Source: Smithella sp. (GTDB lineage: Bacteria; Desulfobacterota; Syntrophia; Syntrophales; Smithellaceae). Taken from it: a stretch of DNA of 64,000 nt. The translations under genes were made by a program, and so were the position numbers. Of this stretch, positions 24,555-34,917 are shown in pieces (the stretch's first letter is position 1; the number at the start of each line of letters is the position of its first letter). The DNA lies in contig JAGPFC010000013.1 of the NCBI GenBank assembly GCA_018056685.1, forward strand, positions 1-64,000, given 5' to 3'. A model generated the notes under the pieces. That model was given only the letters and a program-made list of their open reading frames with translations, was not told the DNA's origin and did not search any database.

Positions 24555-25001
24555 TTATAAATCGAAAGATGCGTTAATCTTAAAAGTTCTGACTGCGCGC
24601 ATATCGAGAATATCCGTTATGCCGGTTTGCTCCCTGACATCTTTTAGAAATTTTTCCAGATCTTTCTCGTTTTCGCCGCTGACGGTAAACCAAATATTGT
24701 ATTCATGATTGCGCAGATAATTGTGTGTAACATTTTTATTGGCGTTTACAAGTTGCACAAAGCTGTCTATTTTATCTTCCGGCACACGCGCTGCGCAGAG
24801 CATGCTGACCCGCCCCAGTTTTTTACCATCAAACACGGCCCCGATGCGACGGATAATGCCTTCATCTTTCATTTTTTGAACACGGCGAATGGTTTCTTCC
24901 TCGCTGATGCCGCACCGCTCGCCGACAATTAAATACGGCTGCTGCTCCAGCGGAAATTCCTTCTGCAGAATATTTAATATTTTTTTATCAATTTCGTCCA
25001 T
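24555..25001 (-). CDS. ahbA: Siroheme decarboxylase subunit, AhbA-like
   Basis: A 148-residue Lrp/AsnC-like protein that catalyses, or helps to catalyse, decarboxylation of siroheme to 12,18-didecarboxysiroheme. The N-terminal HTH (DEIDKKILNILQKEFPLEQQ) is followed by a ligand-binding half with HNYLRNHEYNIWFT, where H93 and H99 fall in the conserved active-site stretch. The ending RAVRTFKINASFDL fits AhbA rather than AhbB. In characterised sulfate reducers AhbA works with a second subunit AhbB; no second copy is in this operon. It starts three bases after ahbD. Confidence 0.85.
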   Translation of the reverse strand: MDEIDKKILNILQKEFPLEQQPYLIVGERCGISEEETIRRVQKMKDEGIIRRIGAVFDGKKLGRVSMLCAARVPEDKIDSFVQLVNANKNVTHNYLRNHEYNIWFTVSGENEKDLEKFLKDVREQTGITDILDMRAVRTFKINASFDL

Positions 25002-25004
25002 ATT

Positions 25005-26063
25005 CTATTTTGTTTTAGGCTTATACAGGCACAGCGGTTCCTCAGCCAGATAATCCCCTGTTGCTTCGTAAGCCCGCGCACGGCAACCGCCGCAAACCTT
25101 GATGAACTCACAGCGGCCGCACTTGCCTTGATATTTACTGTAATCCCGCAGGTTGCGGAATATTTCCGAATTTTCCCATATGCTCGCAAAGTTTTTTTTC
25201 TTCACGTTTCCGCAATCTAATTCCAGATAGCCGCAGGGTTGCACCTGGCCGGTGTGCGAAATAAAGCAAAACGTGATTCCGCCCAGACATCCCCTGGTCG
25301 ATTCATGAAAATGACCGCCCGGTTTCTTTACCGGCTTTTCTCCTTTGGGCCTCTTCTGATGCATGATGCGGAAATAATGCGGTGCGCAGGTGGCCTTGAG
25401 TTGGATTTCACAGGTCACACTTTCCCGATGAAACCACATCAGTGTTTCTTCATAATCGGCGGCTGTGATGGCCTGCGCGGCAAGGTCCTTCCCTCGGCCT
25501 GTCGGTACCAAAAGAAAAATATGATGCGCTGCCGCGCCGATACCTTTGGCCAATTTTAAAATGTCTTTCATCTGATGGAGGTTATTGGTGGTGATGGTTG
25601 TGTTGATCTGAAATTCCATTCCGGCATTTTTGAGTGCTTCGATGCCTTGCATCGCGCCGTCAAACGCGCCTTTCTGTTGACGAAACGCATCGTGGCTGTG
25701 CGCGTCCTTACCGTCAAGGCTGATGCTGACTCTCTGAACGCCGCTTTCACTCATCTTTTTGGCAACGGCCGGGGTCACCAGCGTGCCGTTGGTTGCCATC
25801 ACCATGCGCAACCCCTTGTTTGTTCCGTAGGCGGCTATTTCAAAAATATCCGGCCGCAAAAGCGGTTCGCCGCCGGTCAGAATAATTACCGGCGAAGATG
25901 CCGCCGCAATTTCATCAATCAGTTTGAGGCACTTTTCGGTAGAGAGCTCCCCCGAATAAGGACCCAGGCTCGAAGCCGCGCGGCAATGCACGCAGTTTAA
26001 ATTACAACTGCGCGTCACTTCCCACGCGATCATACGGACTTTATTATCAAGGACAATCGACAT
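25005..26063 (-). CDS. ahbD: Heme synthase AhbD (radical SAM iron-coproporphyrin decarboxylase)
   Basis: A 352-residue radical SAM enzyme. The cluster motif is CNLNCVHC (C20, C24, C27), followed by GGEPLLRPD. A C-terminal SPASM-type region carries CGYLELDCGN and the final CGRCEFIKVCGGC...LC cysteines for auxiliary Fe-S clusters. AhbD performs the last step of the siroheme-dependent pathway, oxidative decarboxylation of two propionates of Fe-coproporphyrin III to the vinyls of heme b. Placement between hemB and ahbA in a heme operon supports AhbD over the related NirJ or peptide-modifying enzymes. Confidence 0.88.
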   Translation of the reverse strand: MSIVLDNKVRMIAWEVTRSCNLNCVHCRAASSLGPYSGELSTEKCLKLIDEIAAASSPVIILTGGEPLLRPDIFEIAAYGTNKGLRMVMATNGTLVTPAVAKKMSESGVQRVSISLDGKDAHSHDAFRQQKGAFDGAMQGIEALKNAGMEFQINTTITTNNLHQMKDILKLAKGIGAAAHHIFLLVPTGRGKDLAAQAITAADYEETLMWFHRESVTCEIQLKATCAPHYFRIMHQKRPKGEKPVKKPGGHFHESTRGCLGGITFCFISHTGQVQPCGYLELDCGNVKKKNFASIWENSEIFRNLRDYSKYQGKCGRCEFIKVCGGCRARAYEATGDYLAEEPLCLYKPKTK

Positions 26064-26074
26064 AATATTACATT

Positions 26075-27049
26075 TTATTTGTTCAGCAGTTTCGCCATAT
26101 GCGGAGCGAAGTAGGTGATGATGATATCCGCGCCGGCGCGTTTGATGGCGGTCAGTGATTCCACCATCGCTCGTTCTTCATCAAGCCAACCCAGTTGCGC
26201 CGCTGCCTTGATCATCGAATATTCTCCGCTGACATTGTATGCCGCTATCGGCAAATCGAATTCCTGCTTGGCGCGGCAGATAATATCCAGATAAGCCAGT
26301 GCCGGTTTCACCATAATGATGTCCGCGCCTTCATTCACATCCAGAGAAATTTCCCTGATCGCTTCATCGGCGTTAGCCGGGTCCATCTGATAAGTTTTCC
26401 GGTCACCGAACTGCGGCGCGCTTTCCGCAGCCTCACGGAAAGGCCCGTAAAACGATGACGCGTATTTTGCCGCGTAGGCCATAATCGGCACATCCTCAAA
26501 AGCGTTTTCATCCAGCGCTTCGCGTATCGCCGCCACCTGTCCGTCCATCATCGCCGAGGGCGCCACCATATCGGCGCCGGCTCGCGCGTGCGAAAGAGCG
26601 GTTTCCGCGAGCACCTCCAGCGTCTCATCATTTTGAACGCTATCTTTTTCCAGCATACCACAGTGGCCGTGGCTGGTGTATTCGCACAGGCAGACATCCG
26701 TAATGACCAGAATGTCGGGCACGTCATTTTTAATGCACTTTACCGCCTGCTGAACAATGCCGTCCCTGGCAAACGCGCCGGTGGCCATTTCATCTTTTTT
26801 AGCGGGAATTCCAAAGAGCAGAACCGCCGGGATTCCCAGTTCCTGCGCCTTCTTTGCTTCCTGGGAGATATGATCAACGGACAGTTGAAACTGACCGGGC
26901 ATTGACGAAATAGGTTTTTTGAAATTTTTGCCGGGTACGGCAAACAACGGATAGACCAGATCGTCAACACTGAGTTTGGTCTCGCGGATCAGACGCCGAA
27001 AGTTTTCATTTTTTCTCAGCCTGCGGGCACGATATTCCGGAAATTGCAT
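26075..27049 (-). CDS. hemB: Porphobilinogen synthase (delta-aminolevulinate dehydratase)
   Basis: A 324-residue enzyme that condenses two 5-aminolevulinate molecules to porphobilinogen. The zinc-site motif [14 protein letters not shown] carries C120, C122 and C130, so this is the zinc-dependent type. The Schiff-base lysines are K195 ([12 protein letters not shown]) and K248 ([12 protein letters not shown]). The length is normal for the family. It lies five bases after ahbC and 11 bases before ahbD within the heme operon. Confidence 0.97.
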   Translation of the reverse strand: MQFPEYRARRLRKNENFRRLIRETKLSVDDLVYPLFAVPGKNFKKPISSMPGQFQLSVDHISQEAKKAQELGIPAVLLFGIPAKKDEMATGAFARDGIVQQAVKCIKNDVPDILVITDVCLCEYTSHGHCGMLEKDSVQNDETLEVLAETALSHARAGADMVAPSAMMDGQVAAIREALDENAFEDVPIMAYAAKYASSFYGPFREAAESAPQFGDRKTYQMDPANADEAIREISLDVNEGADIIMVKPALAYLDIICRAKQEFDLPIAAYNVSGEYSMIKAAAQLGWLDEERAMVESLTAIKRAGADIIITYFAPHMAKLLNK

Positions 27050-27054
27050 TTTCT

Positions 27055-28239
27055 TTAGTCCTCCCTTTTAATTTCTTCATCCGTCAGATAACAGGCGGGA
27101 TCAGGTCCCCAGATATCTCCTTCCGATTCCGCCCGGGCGCGGAAATTGCCGCCGCAGACATTCAGCCACACGCATCCCGCGCAGCGGCCATGCACATGTT
27201 TCTTTTTGTCTTTCATTTTCATCAAGAATTCATTTTTTTCATCCGTCCAGATCGCGCTGAAAGGCTTCTGGCGAATATTGCCCAGCGGCTGATTGCGCCA
27301 GAACTGATCGGGATAAACCTCGCCATCCCAGCTGATACAGCCGATGCCGACACCGGAAGAGTTGCCCTCGTTCATTTCCAGCAGTTCAAGAATTTCTTTG
27401 GCGCGATCCGGATTTTCTTTTTTCATCTTCAGATACAGATACGGACCATCCGCGTGATTATCCACCGTCAATATTTCGGGAGACAATCCGTCGTCAAACA
27501 TCTTTTTTGTTTCGGCGGCAATTAAATCAATGAGCTTGCGGGTTTCTTCATGATTCAAATCTTCCTCGCGCAGTTTGGAGCCGCGGCCGGTGTACACCAG
27601 ATGATAGAAACAGAGCCTTTCAATCTTTTCTTTTCTGAGCAAATCAAACATGTCTTTTACATCGGCCAGATTATGCTTATTGACGGTGAAGCGGATGCCG
27701 ACCTTGATTCCCGCCTCGCGGCAGTTGCGGATTCCCTCGATAGCCGCGGCAAACGCTCCCTTCTTGCCGCGGAACCGGTCGTGCGTTTTTTCAAGACCGT
27801 CGAGGCTGACGCCGACATAGGAGAGGCCGACCTTCTGAAGTTTGGCCGCAATGTCTTTGGTGATCAGCGTGCCGTTGGTGGAAATCACCGCGCGCATTCC
27901 CTTATCCCTGGCATACTGGGCCAGTTCGAGTAAATCTTTCCGGATTAACGGCTCACCGCCGGAGAAAAGAATCACCGGAGAGCCAAAGGCTGCCAGATCG
28001 TCAATCAGTTTTTTCCCTTCTTCGGTAGTCAACTCGTCGGGATAATCGATGTCGGCGGAATTGGAATAGCAGTGAATGCATTTCAAATTGCAGCGGCGGG
28101 TCATGTTCCAGACAACTACCGGTTTTTTATCCGCGGAAAACTGCAAGAGATGAGATGGCAGATCACCCGATTTGCGGTTGTAGCGCAGAACATCGGATGG
28201 TTCCACCGCCCCGCAATATAATTTGGAAATTCCTATCAT
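27055..28239 (-). CDS. ahbC: 12,18-didecarboxysiroheme deacetylase AhbC (radical SAM)
   Basis: A 394-residue radical SAM/SPASM enzyme. It begins [10 protein letters not shown] and EPSDVLRY, typical of AhbC. The SAM cluster motif is CNLKCIHC (C50, C54, C57), with [11 protein letters not shown] after it. The C-terminal auxiliary-cluster region has [16 protein letters not shown] and [18 protein letters not shown]. AhbC removes two acetate groups from 12,18-didecarboxysiroheme to give Fe-coproporphyrin III, the substrate of AhbD. The start overlaps the cobA-hemD stop by four bases (ATGA), indicating coupling. Confidence 0.9.
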   Translation of the reverse strand: MIGISKLYCGAVEPSDVLRYNRKSGDLPSHLLQFSADKKPVVVWNMTRRCNLKCIHCYSNSADIDYPDELTTEEGKKLIDDLAAFGSPVILFSGGEPLIRKDLLELAQYARDKGMRAVISTNGTLITKDIAAKLQKVGLSYVGVSLDGLEKTHDRFRGKKGAFAAAIEGIRNCREAGIKVGIRFTVNKHNLADVKDMFDLLRKEKIERLCFYHLVYTGRGSKLREEDLNHEETRKLIDLIAAETKKMFDDGLSPEILTVDNHADGPYLYLKMKKENPDRAKEILELLEMNEGNSSGVGIGCISWDGEVYPDQFWRNQPLGNIRQKPFSAIWTDEKNEFLMKMKDKKKHVHGRCAGCVWLNVCGGNFRARAESEGDIWGPDPACYLTDEEIKRED

Positions 28240-29789
28240 TTGTTTTTGCCTCTTTTGCCTGCCATCGCCTTTTTCCCGAAATATTTCTTCAGAGCATCCA
28301 CAAGTCCCTCCATTGTATATTCTTCCTGATGAATATCAACCGCAAATCCCGCCTTTTTTGCCGCCGCGGCCGTCACCGGCCCGATGCAGGCGATTTTAAC
28401 TCCTTCGGGCAGCCGAAAATCTCTTCCCATTATTTTCCTAAAGTTATTCACTGTTGATGAGCTTGTAAAGGTGATCACATCCACCTGCTTTTCTTTGAAC
28501 AGTTCTTCCAGTTCGCTTTTCTTTTTTCTCGAGTTTACCGTTACGTAGGCGGTCGCGACATCAACACTCGCGCCGAGTTTCTTCAAGCCTTCGGGGAGAA
28601 TGTCACGCGCCTCGGCCGCCCGGGCGAGAAGTATTTTCTGCCCTTCCAGATTCTTGCCGGAGAAGGATTCCAGAATTCCCTCGGAGATGAATTTTTGAGG
28701 AACAAGATCAACTCTGATGCCTTTATCTTCCACCTGCTTTGCCGTTGCCGGACCGATGCAGCAAATCTTGATACCCTTCAAATCACGAACGTCTTTCTTT
28801 TTAGTCAATAGCCTTTCAAAGAAGAAGGCAACACCGTTGGCGCTGGTGAAAATCAGCCAGTCGTAATCCTCAACATTTTTTATCGCTGCATCCAGCTCGC
28901 GCCAGGAAGACGGAGGAACAATCTTGATTGTCGGGAAATGAATAGGATTGGCGCCTTCCTTGATGAGAAGTTTTGCCAGGTCATCCGCCTGCTTTTCCGG
29001 GCGCGTGATGACCACACCTTTGCTGAAAAGCGGTTTGGAGTCAAACCACTGCAGCGTATCGCGCAGAGCAACCACCCCGCCGACAACAAGAATCGCCGGC
29101 GGCGCAAATTTTCGTTCTTTTGCAAGTTTGACGATATTGGAAAGATTGCCCTCAAGAATTTCCTGCTTGGGCGTCGTGCCCCAGCGGATCAGCGCGGCGG
29201 GCGTTTTTGGCGAACGGCCGTTATCTTTTAATTCCCGGACAATTTTTTCGATATTCTTCACACCCATCAGAAATACCAATGTGCCGATTTTGGCGAGCGC
29301 ACTCCAGTCGATATCGCTTTTTTCTTTGGTCGGGTCTTCATGACCGGTGACAAAGGCCACGGTGGAGGTCAAACCGCGGTGCGTGAGCGGTATTCCGGCA
29401 TAAGCCGGAACGGCAATCGCGGAGGTCACGCCGGGAACAATTTCAAAAGGAATTTTATGGGCGGCGAGCTTTTCCGCTTCTTCCCCGCCACGTCCGAAAA
29501 TAAATGGATCACCACCCTTGAGACGGGCAACAATATTTCCCTCTTTGCCTTCCTTGACCAGAAGATCATTGATCTGCCACTGCGACAGGGTATGAGCGCC
29601 GCCTTGCTTTCCCGCGTAGATAAAACGCGTATCGGCTTTGGCGTATTTCAATAAGTCCTTGCTGACCAGATAATCGTACACGACGACGTCCGCTTCTTTG
29701 AGGCAATCAATTGCCTTGATCGTGATCAGTCCCGCATCGCCCGGCCCTGCACCAATGATATAAACTTTTCCTTTTTTATTCTTTTTCAT
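28236..29789 (-). CDS. cobA-hemD: Fused uroporphyrinogen III methyltransferase / uroporphyrinogen III synthase
   Basis: A 517-residue bifunctional protein. The N-terminal half (about 1-245) is a [50 protein letters not shown]. It makes precorrin-2 with two SAM. The C-terminal half (about 255-500) is HemD, which closes hydroxymethylbilane to uroporphyrinogen [23 protein letters not shown] and [11 protein letters not shown] are typical. Fusions of this kind are common in anaerobes that send all tetrapyrrole flux through precorrin-2. The start is set at 29789 because family homology begins there, five bases after the hemC stop; the longer open frame is unlike the family. Confidence 0.95.
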   Translation of the reverse strand: MKKNKKGKVYIIGAGPGDAGLITIKAIDCLKEADVVVYDYLVSKDLLKYAKADTRFIYAGKQGGAHTLSQWQINDLLVKEGKEGNIVARLKGGDPFIFGRGGEEAEKLAAHKIPFEIVPGVTSAIAVPAYAGIPLTHRGLTSTVAFVTGHEDPTKEKSDIDWSALAKIGTLVFLMGVKNIEKIVRELKDNGRSPKTPAALIRWGTTPKQEILEGNLSNIVKLAKERKFAPPAILVVGGVVALRDTLQWFDSKPLFSKGVVITRPEKQADDLAKLLIKEGANPIHFPTIKIVPPSSWRELDAAIKNVEDYDWLIFTSANGVAFFFERLLTKKKDVRDLKGIKICCIGPATAKQVEDKGIRVDLVPQKFISEGILESFSGKNLEGQKILLARAAEARDILPEGLKKLGASVDVATAYVTVNSRKKKSELEELFKEKQVDVITFTSSSTVNNFRKIMGRDFRLPEGVKIACIGPVTAAAAKKAGFAVDIHQEEYTMEGLVDALKKYFGKKAMAGKRGKNK

Positions 29790-29794
29790 AATTA

Positions 29795-30709
29795 TTAGCG
29801 CATCAAATCCATCAGCCTTCGGCCGCCTTTGTCCAGAATGATTTCGGCCAGTTTCTTGCCCATTGCTTCGGCATCTTTTATGGTGCCGCTCATTTTCTCT
29901 CGAATCATTGTAGTGCCGTTGGGTGCGGCCAGCATTCCTTCCAGCGTCAGCATCTGACCGTCGAGTTTGCCTAGCGCCGCGATCGGCAGGCGGCATCCGC
30001 CGCCCAGCGCCCGCATAAAGGCTCGTTCGGCCGTAACTTCCGCCGCGGTGGTCACATCATTCAATTCGGCGCAGGCCTTTGCCAGTTCAGCATCGTCCTT
30101 GCGTATCTGCACACCCAGGGCGCCCTGACCGACTGCCGGAAGCATTGTTTCTACCGGCAGGAATTGTGTAATTCTTTCGGCTAAGCCCATGCGCTTCATT
30201 CCCGCCGCCGCCAGAATCACGCCGGTGAGATTTTCCGTTTCAATCTTCTTCAGCCGCGTGTCCAGATTGCCGCGCAGAGGCACAATATTTACATCCGGCA
30301 TCACCGCTTTGATTTGTGCGCCGCGCCGCTGCGATCCGGTGCCGACTTTCGCCCCTTTGGGCAGGAATTCCATTTTGATGTTGTTGCGCGAAACCAGCAC
30401 ATCGCGCACATCCTCGCGCGGCAGAATCGCAGCAAATGTCAGGCCTTCCGGAATGTCTCCCGGGACATCCTTCATGCTGTGCACGGCCAGATCAATCTTA
30501 TCGGAAAGAAGCGCTTCTTCAAGTTCCTTCACAAAAACACCCTGTCCGCCGATTGTCAGCAGTGAAACGTCCTGCATGATGTCGCCGCTGGTCTTGATGA
30601 CACAGATTTCAATATCCGCATCTGGTATTGCTTTCTTCAATTTATCGGCAACAAAGTTTGTTTGCGTCAATGCCAGCTTGCTGCCGCGAGTTCCAATTTT
30701 CAAATTCAT
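29795..30709 (-). CDS. hemC: Hydroxymethylbilane synthase (porphobilinogen deaminase)
   Basis: A 304-residue enzyme that polymerises four porphobilinogens. IGTRGSKLALTQTNFV opens the protein, VHSMKDVPGDIPEGL carries the catalytic aspartate (D81), and C239 in LGGGCRLPIA holds the dipyrromethane cofactor. GSQRRGAQI and the arginines around LRGNLDTRL bind the growing chain. AAAGGA precedes ATG 30709. It lies 17 bases after hemA and five bases before cobA-hemD. Confidence 0.97.
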   Translation of the reverse strand: MNLKIGTRGSKLALTQTNFVADKLKKAIPDADIEICVIKTSGDIMQDVSLLTIGGQGVFVKELEEALLSDKIDLAVHSMKDVPGDIPEGLTFAAILPREDVRDVLVSRNNIKMEFLPKGAKVGTGSQRRGAQIKAVMPDVNIVPLRGNLDTRLKKIETENLTGVILAAAGMKRMGLAERITQFLPVETMLPAVGQGALGVQIRKDDAELAKACAELNDVTTAAEVTAERAFMRALGGGCRLPIAALGKLDGQMLTLEGMLAAPNGTTMIREKMSGTIKDAEAMGKKLAEIILDKGGRRLMDLMR

Positions 30710-30726
30710 AAAAATCCTTTCAGCTC

Positions 30727-31986
30727 TTAATCCAACCGGAAAAGCCTGCGCACAGCTGCCACGATGTCACGGGAGCTGATATCGGCGCTTTCTTCTTTTA
30801 AAACAGTTACCGGAGCATGCAGCACCTTGTTCACGATGGAATTTACCAGAATTTCAATATTTTCCCGATCCTCTTTTTTTAAATCATGCATCCAGCCGGA
30901 CGCTTTTTCCATTTCCGCCCGTACTATTTCTCCGGCCTTGTTGCGTAAGGACACGATCGTCGGTACGGATTCGAGCTCCTTCTGCCAGTTGACAAATCTT
31001 GCCACTTCCTCATCAACAATCTTTTCGGCCTTGATCGCCTCTTTTTTGCGAACATTTATGTTTTCATCAACAATGTCCTGAAGGTTGTCAATGTTGTACA
31101 GGTAAACATTTTCCAGTTCACTTGCCGCCGGTTCGATGTCACGGGGAACGGCGATATCAATCAAAAACAGCAGGCGGTTTTTGCGCTGATGATGGATTTT
31201 TCGAATCATGTCAGCGGTAATGATGAAGTCGTGAGAACCGGTGGAACTGATGACGATGTCCGCCTCAATGAGTTTTTTATCCAGCGCATCCAACGGCGCC
31301 GCTTCGCCGTGGAATCTTTCCGCCAGCAATTCCGCCTGCGCGAAAGACCGGTTGGCGATGATAATGGACTGCGCTCCCTTTTCAATCAGTTGCTGTCCTG
31401 TCAGTTCAGCCATTTCTCCCGCGCCGATAAGCAGAATTTTCTTTCCATCCAGCGTTCCGAAGATTTTCTTGGCCAGTTCCACCGCGGCGTGGCTTACCGA
31501 TACCGGATTGACGGCAATGCCCGTTTCCGAGCGGACACGTTTGGCCGCACGGAAAGAGCAGTGCATCAGCCGATTCAGGGTAACGCCAGTGGCGTATTTT
31601 TCCAGCGCCTCGCGATAGGCATCCTTGACCTGTCCGAGAATCTGTGCCTCGCCCATGACCATCGAATCCAGACTCGATGCCACACGGAAGATATGGCGCA
31701 CGGCTTCCTCGCCGCGATATTCGTAAAAGCATCCTTTTGATTCAGCCTCCGTCAGGCGGCCGTTTCGTGCCAGGAAAGCGCTGAGGTCTTTAAGCGCTTT
31801 ACCGTCTTCCGCAACGCTGGCGATAACCTCAATGCGGTTGCAGGTCGAAAGATACAGCACTTCCTCCACACCGTTAATGGCCATCAGCATCGGCAGCAAA
31901 TCACTCTTTTCCTGACAGCCGGCGAATATTTTTTCCCGGACAGCCAGGGGGGCTGTTTTATGATTTAGTCCAGATAATACAATCAT
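30727..31986 (-). CDS. hemA: Glutamyl-tRNA reductase
   Basis: A 419-residue enzyme that reduces glutamyl-tRNA(Glu) to glutamate-1-semialdehyde with NADPH, the first step of C5-pathway tetrapyrrole synthesis. The catalytic cysteine is C49 in YLSTCNRIEV. SSLDSMVMGEAQILGQVKDA and the Rossmann segment ILLIGAGEMAELTG follow, and a C-terminal helical dimerisation domain closes the protein. hemL, the next enzyme, is not in this window. It starts two bases after the ccsA/hemX-like gene. Confidence 0.97.
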   Translation of the reverse strand: MIVLSGLNHKTAPLAVREKIFAGCQEKSDLLPMLMAINGVEEVLYLSTCNRIEVIASVAEDGKALKDLSAFLARNGRLTEAESKGCFYEYRGEEAVRHIFRVASSLDSMVMGEAQILGQVKDAYREALEKYATGVTLNRLMHCSFRAAKRVRSETGIAVNPVSVSHAAVELAKKIFGTLDGKKILLIGAGEMAELTGQQLIEKGAQSIIIANRSFAQAELLAERFHGEAAPLDALDKKLIEADIVISSTGSHDFIITADMIRKIHHQRKNRLLFLIDIAVPRDIEPAASELENVYLYNIDNLQDIVDENINVRKKEAIKAEKIVDEEVARFVNWQKELESVPTIVSLRNKAGEIVRAEMEKASGWMHDLKKEDRENIEILVNSIVNKVLHAPVTVLKEESADISSRDIVAAVRRLFRLD

Positions 31987-31988
31987 TT

Positions 31989-32819
31989 TTAAATAAAGTT
32001 ATGCAATGTTGAAAAACAAATTCTTACGCTTCCGTAGGACAGTAAAAGAAGAATAAACGTGATACCGGAAATCAGAGCCATGCGGTAACCCTTCCAGCCG
32101 ATGGCCAATCGCTGATGCAGAAGGAATCCGTAAATAATCCAGCCGGCAACCGTCCAGAGGATTTTCGGATCGGTCAGCCAACCTGTTTTCCAGTTCAGTT
32201 CAGCGAAAATCGCTCCGGCAATAATGCCCAGACTTAAAATCGGGAATCCCCACAAAAGGCAGAGATGATTGATTCTGTCCAGATCATTTAACGATGGCAG
32301 CAATCTGATCATACCGCTCAACTTCTTGCTCTTTAAAAGGCGGTTCTGCATGATGAACATCAGTCCTGCGCAGGAGGCGATCACAAACAGCGCCTCTCCG
32401 AAAATGGTCAGAAACAAATGCACGCCGGCCAACCAGCTTTGCAGATTCTGCGGCAACAGCGATTTGTCCGAAGTTTCTCCGGCAGCAGCAATGATAAACA
32501 ACAGGATAAAGGGAGAAATAAAAGCGCCGAGCACTCTGGTTTTGGTTTTGAGTTGCAAGGCGAGATAAACCGCGCACACCGACCAGGCACAAAGAGCAAG
32601 AAAATCCCGGGAACCTGGATTAATCAGCACGGAGGAATTAATGAAGGCAAAAAGCAGGTTAATCGTCAAAAATCCGAAAGCCGTTACCAGAATCCATGTG
32701 GAAATTTTGGCCAGTTTTACTTTTTTAACCAGCAAAGAAGCCAGATATCCTAATGTGCTCAAGGCGCTGAGAACAGAAGCAATATGCAATGAAATCATTC
32801 CAATGTTGTTAAAATTCAA
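31989..32819 (-). CDS. CcsA/HemX-like cytochrome c assembly membrane protein
   Basis: A 276-residue protein with about eight membrane helices and conserved histidines in GVHLFLTIFGEALF and RINHLCLLWGFP. NWKTGWLTDPK sits where CcsA/CcmC proteins carry the haem-handling tryptophan-rich loop. Proteins of this kind next to hemA are often called HemX and may affect HemA levels or heme export for cytochrome c maturation; which applies here is not clear. It is placed between the sirC-like gene (11-base overlap) and hemA. Confidence 0.85.
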   Translation of the reverse strand: MNFNNIGMISLHIASVLSALSTLGYLASLLVKKVKLAKISTWILVTAFGFLTINLLFAFINSSVLINPGSRDFLALCAWSVCAVYLALQLKTKTRVLGAFISPFILLFIIAAAGETSDKSLLPQNLQSWLAGVHLFLTIFGEALFVIASCAGLMFIMQNRLLKSKKLSGMIRLLPSLNDLDRINHLCLLWGFPILSLGIIAGAIFAELNWKTGWLTDPKILWTVAGWIIYGFLLHQRLAIGWKGYRMALISGITFILLLLSYGSVRICFSTLHNFI

Positions 32820-33447
32820 CCTTGACCTCCTCGCCGGTAATGTTCTTCACGATCTCCTTAACTTTTTTTATGTCTCTGGCTTTGATGGAATCAAGAATGC
32901 CTGCCACCATCAGGGCATCGAACCAATCTTTGCCGACGCCGGCATTCTTTTCCATCCTGGTGCGCAGGATTCCTAAAATATTCAAAAATATTTCATATTC
33001 CTTGCCGTATTGCTTTTCCAGTTCTTTTCTTAAATGACGAGCGAGAGCCGGGCTTTTGCCGCCGGTGCCAATGGTAATAGCCAGATCGCCCCGCTGCACA
33101 ATCGAAGGAAGAATAAAATCGCATTTTTGCGGATCATCAACAATATTGACGGGAATACCTTTGCCACGGGCGTCTTCCGATATTCGGGCATTCGTTTTTT
33201 CGTCATCAGTCGCCCCGATAACCAGCACGGCTTGATCAATTAAATCTCCGGAATATTCAGCGTCAATATGATAAATTAGGCCTTTATCCTTGAGCGCCGC
33301 AAGTTCCGGCACCAGCTTCGGGCTGATAACGGATATCTTTGCACCGCAATCGAGAAGCCTTTCGGCTTTTCTCAAAGCCACTTCGCCACCGCCAACGATG
33401 ACGCAAATTTTATCCCTGATGTCCAGAAAAACCGGGTAATATCGCAA
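32809..33447 (-). CDS. Precorrin-2 dehydrogenase / sirohydrochlorin ferrochelatase-type protein
   Basis: A 212-residue NAD-dependent protein like SirC, Met8 or the N-terminal half of CysG. It opens with YYPVFLDIRDKICVIVGGGEVALRKA (Rossmann loop GGGEVA). The segment VIGATDDEKTNARISEDA and the FILPSIVQRGDLAITIGTGGKSPALARHLR block, with the catalytic aspartate (QRGD), are family hallmarks. It oxidises precorrin-2 to sirohydrochlorin and may also insert iron. It is the first gene of the heme operon and feeds siroheme to AhbA/AhbC/AhbD. Confidence 0.92.
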   Translation of the reverse strand: MRYYPVFLDIRDKICVIVGGGEVALRKAERLLDCGAKISVISPKLVPELAALKDKGLIYHIDAEYSGDLIDQAVLVIGATDDEKTNARISEDARGKGIPVNIVDDPQKCDFILPSIVQRGDLAITIGTGGKSPALARHLRKELEKQYGKEYEIFLNILGILRTRMEKNAGVGKDWFDALMVAGILDSIKARDIKKVKEIVKNITGEEVKVEF

Positions 33448-33496
33448 GATTTTTTTCCTTCAACTGCGCGATCAGCATTCTTAAAAATTGTTTTGA

Positions 33497-33525
33497 AAGC
33501 TATCACGAAGATGGGCTTTTTTCAA
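33497..33525 (-). promoter_or_regulatory. Possible sigma-70 promoter of the heme operon
   Basis: Read on the minus strand: TTGAAA (33520-33525), 17 bases, TAGCTT (33497-33502). The -10 box is poor. It lies about 50 bases upstream of the first heme gene in the only promoter-sized gap on that side. Confidence 0.35.
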
Positions 33526-33589
33526 GAAAGGTTATTGGAAAATACCGCTTTCGGATTGATTGAATTCATTTATGAAAACGCATCTCGAA

Positions 33590-34771
33590 TCATTCGGAAA
33601 CCTCCACGCGGTTGCGTCCATTCTTTTTCGCTTTGTAAACGGCTTCGTCGGCGCGTGCAATAGTCCGGTAGATGCCTTCATTCTTTAAATGTTCAGCCAA
33701 ACCGATGGAAACCGTTACGTGAGTCTTTTGCCCCCCTCCTGCATCAAAAATCAGGCATTCTTCAACACAGGCACGAATACGTTCGGCAAAAACCTTTGCT
33801 TCTGTCAGACGGGTTTGTGTCAGAACGATCAGGAATTCTTCGCCTCCATAACGGCCGCAGAAATCCGTTTTACGCAAAACATTACGGATGATGTTGGCAA
33901 ATGTCATTAACACGGCATCTCCGGCCTGATGCCCCAAAGTGTCATTGACGTTTTTAAATTTATCAAGATCCATCATGGCCACCGAAAAAGTCGCCCCTGT
34001 ACGCGCAGCTCGGCTGTGTTCGTTTTCAATAAGCTCCATCAGATGACGGCGATTATAAAAGCCGGTCAGATCATCCTGTATGGCCATTTCCTGGATTTTT
34101 GCAAGAGAAGCCTGGAGCTGTTTCCGGCTGCTGCTCAACTCACGGCGCAGGGCGCTGATGTTGCCACCGATAAAAGAAACGGAAATCAGAATAATGGACA
34201 TGGCCATCCATTGAAAAAATTCAGCTTGAATATTGATCTCCTGTGGATGAAAATGTTTCAGCAGAAAAATATCGATTCCGTACGTTATCAGAATAAATGC
34301 GCTGACATGCAAAAACTGCCGGGTATTCAGGCGAAAAATGCCGAACAGGAGGATGAGGATATACACGGAAAGAAGAATGCCTTTTGCCTGATAGATAAAA
34401 AATATGCTGTACATGACTACGAGGCTGGCGATGCAAATCTGGACAGAAGTCAGACTGGGGTCCTTCATCCTCTTGTTCCAGCCGGTGCGAAAAACGATAT
34501 ATAAAATAATATTTGCCGTCAAAATCAAAATCCAGTTGCCGTAAAGCGCCTTTAATTCCATGACACCTACATAGTAGGCCAAGTAAGTAAGGGAAAGATT
34601 AAGAATATAAATGCCCAGTGATATAAAAAAACGACCAAGACGCAGAGCCTGTTTGGGATCGTTTTTAGGGATGATGGAAAAATCCTGGGCCAGCAGAGAA
34701 ATATTATTGCCCAGTCTGAATAACTTTCTGGTTATGCCGTTAATATTTAAAGATATGCTTTTATGTGTCAT
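33590..34771 (-). CDS. Membrane diguanylate cyclase
   Basis: A 393-residue protein. Six hydrophobic helices (about 48-215) are followed by a coiled linker and a GGDEF domain (about 230-390) with DDLTGFYNRRHL, DLDKFKNVND and an intact GRYGGEEF signature. The inhibitory RxxD site (R-K-T-D) lies five residues before GGEEF, so product feedback is expected. It should make cyclic-di-GMP from two GTP. The input is unknown; no named sensory domain is seen. Monocistronic. This contrasts with the degenerate GGDAF protein at 604-1446. Confidence 0.92.
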   Translation of the reverse strand: MTHKSISLNINGITRKLFRLGNNISLLAQDFSIIPKNDPKQALRLGRFFISLGIYILNLSLTYLAYYVGVMELKALYGNWILILTANIILYIVFRTGWNKRMKDPSLTSVQICIASLVVMYSIFFIYQAKGILLSVYILILLFGIFRLNTRQFLHVSAFILITYGIDIFLLKHFHPQEINIQAEFFQWMAMSIILISVSFIGGNISALRRELSSSRKQLQASLAKIQEMAIQDDLTGFYNRRHLMELIENEHSRAARTGATFSVAMMDLDKFKNVNDTLGHQAGDAVLMTFANIIRNVLRKTDFCGRYGGEEFLIVLTQTRLTEAKVFAERIRACVEECLIFDAGGGQKTHVTVSIGLAEHLKNEGIYRTIARADEAVYKAKKNGRNRVEVSE

Positions 34772-34917
34772 ATAAAAAACATTAAAAGTTTACCATCCCC
34801 GGTAAAACCCTGCTGATTTTCCTTAAACATAAAAGAAACAGGAAAGCTATGGAAACTTGAGCTTCCCGCCTTAATAAAACGACATTGCTTGTATGAAAAA
34901 TTCGATACTCAATATTC

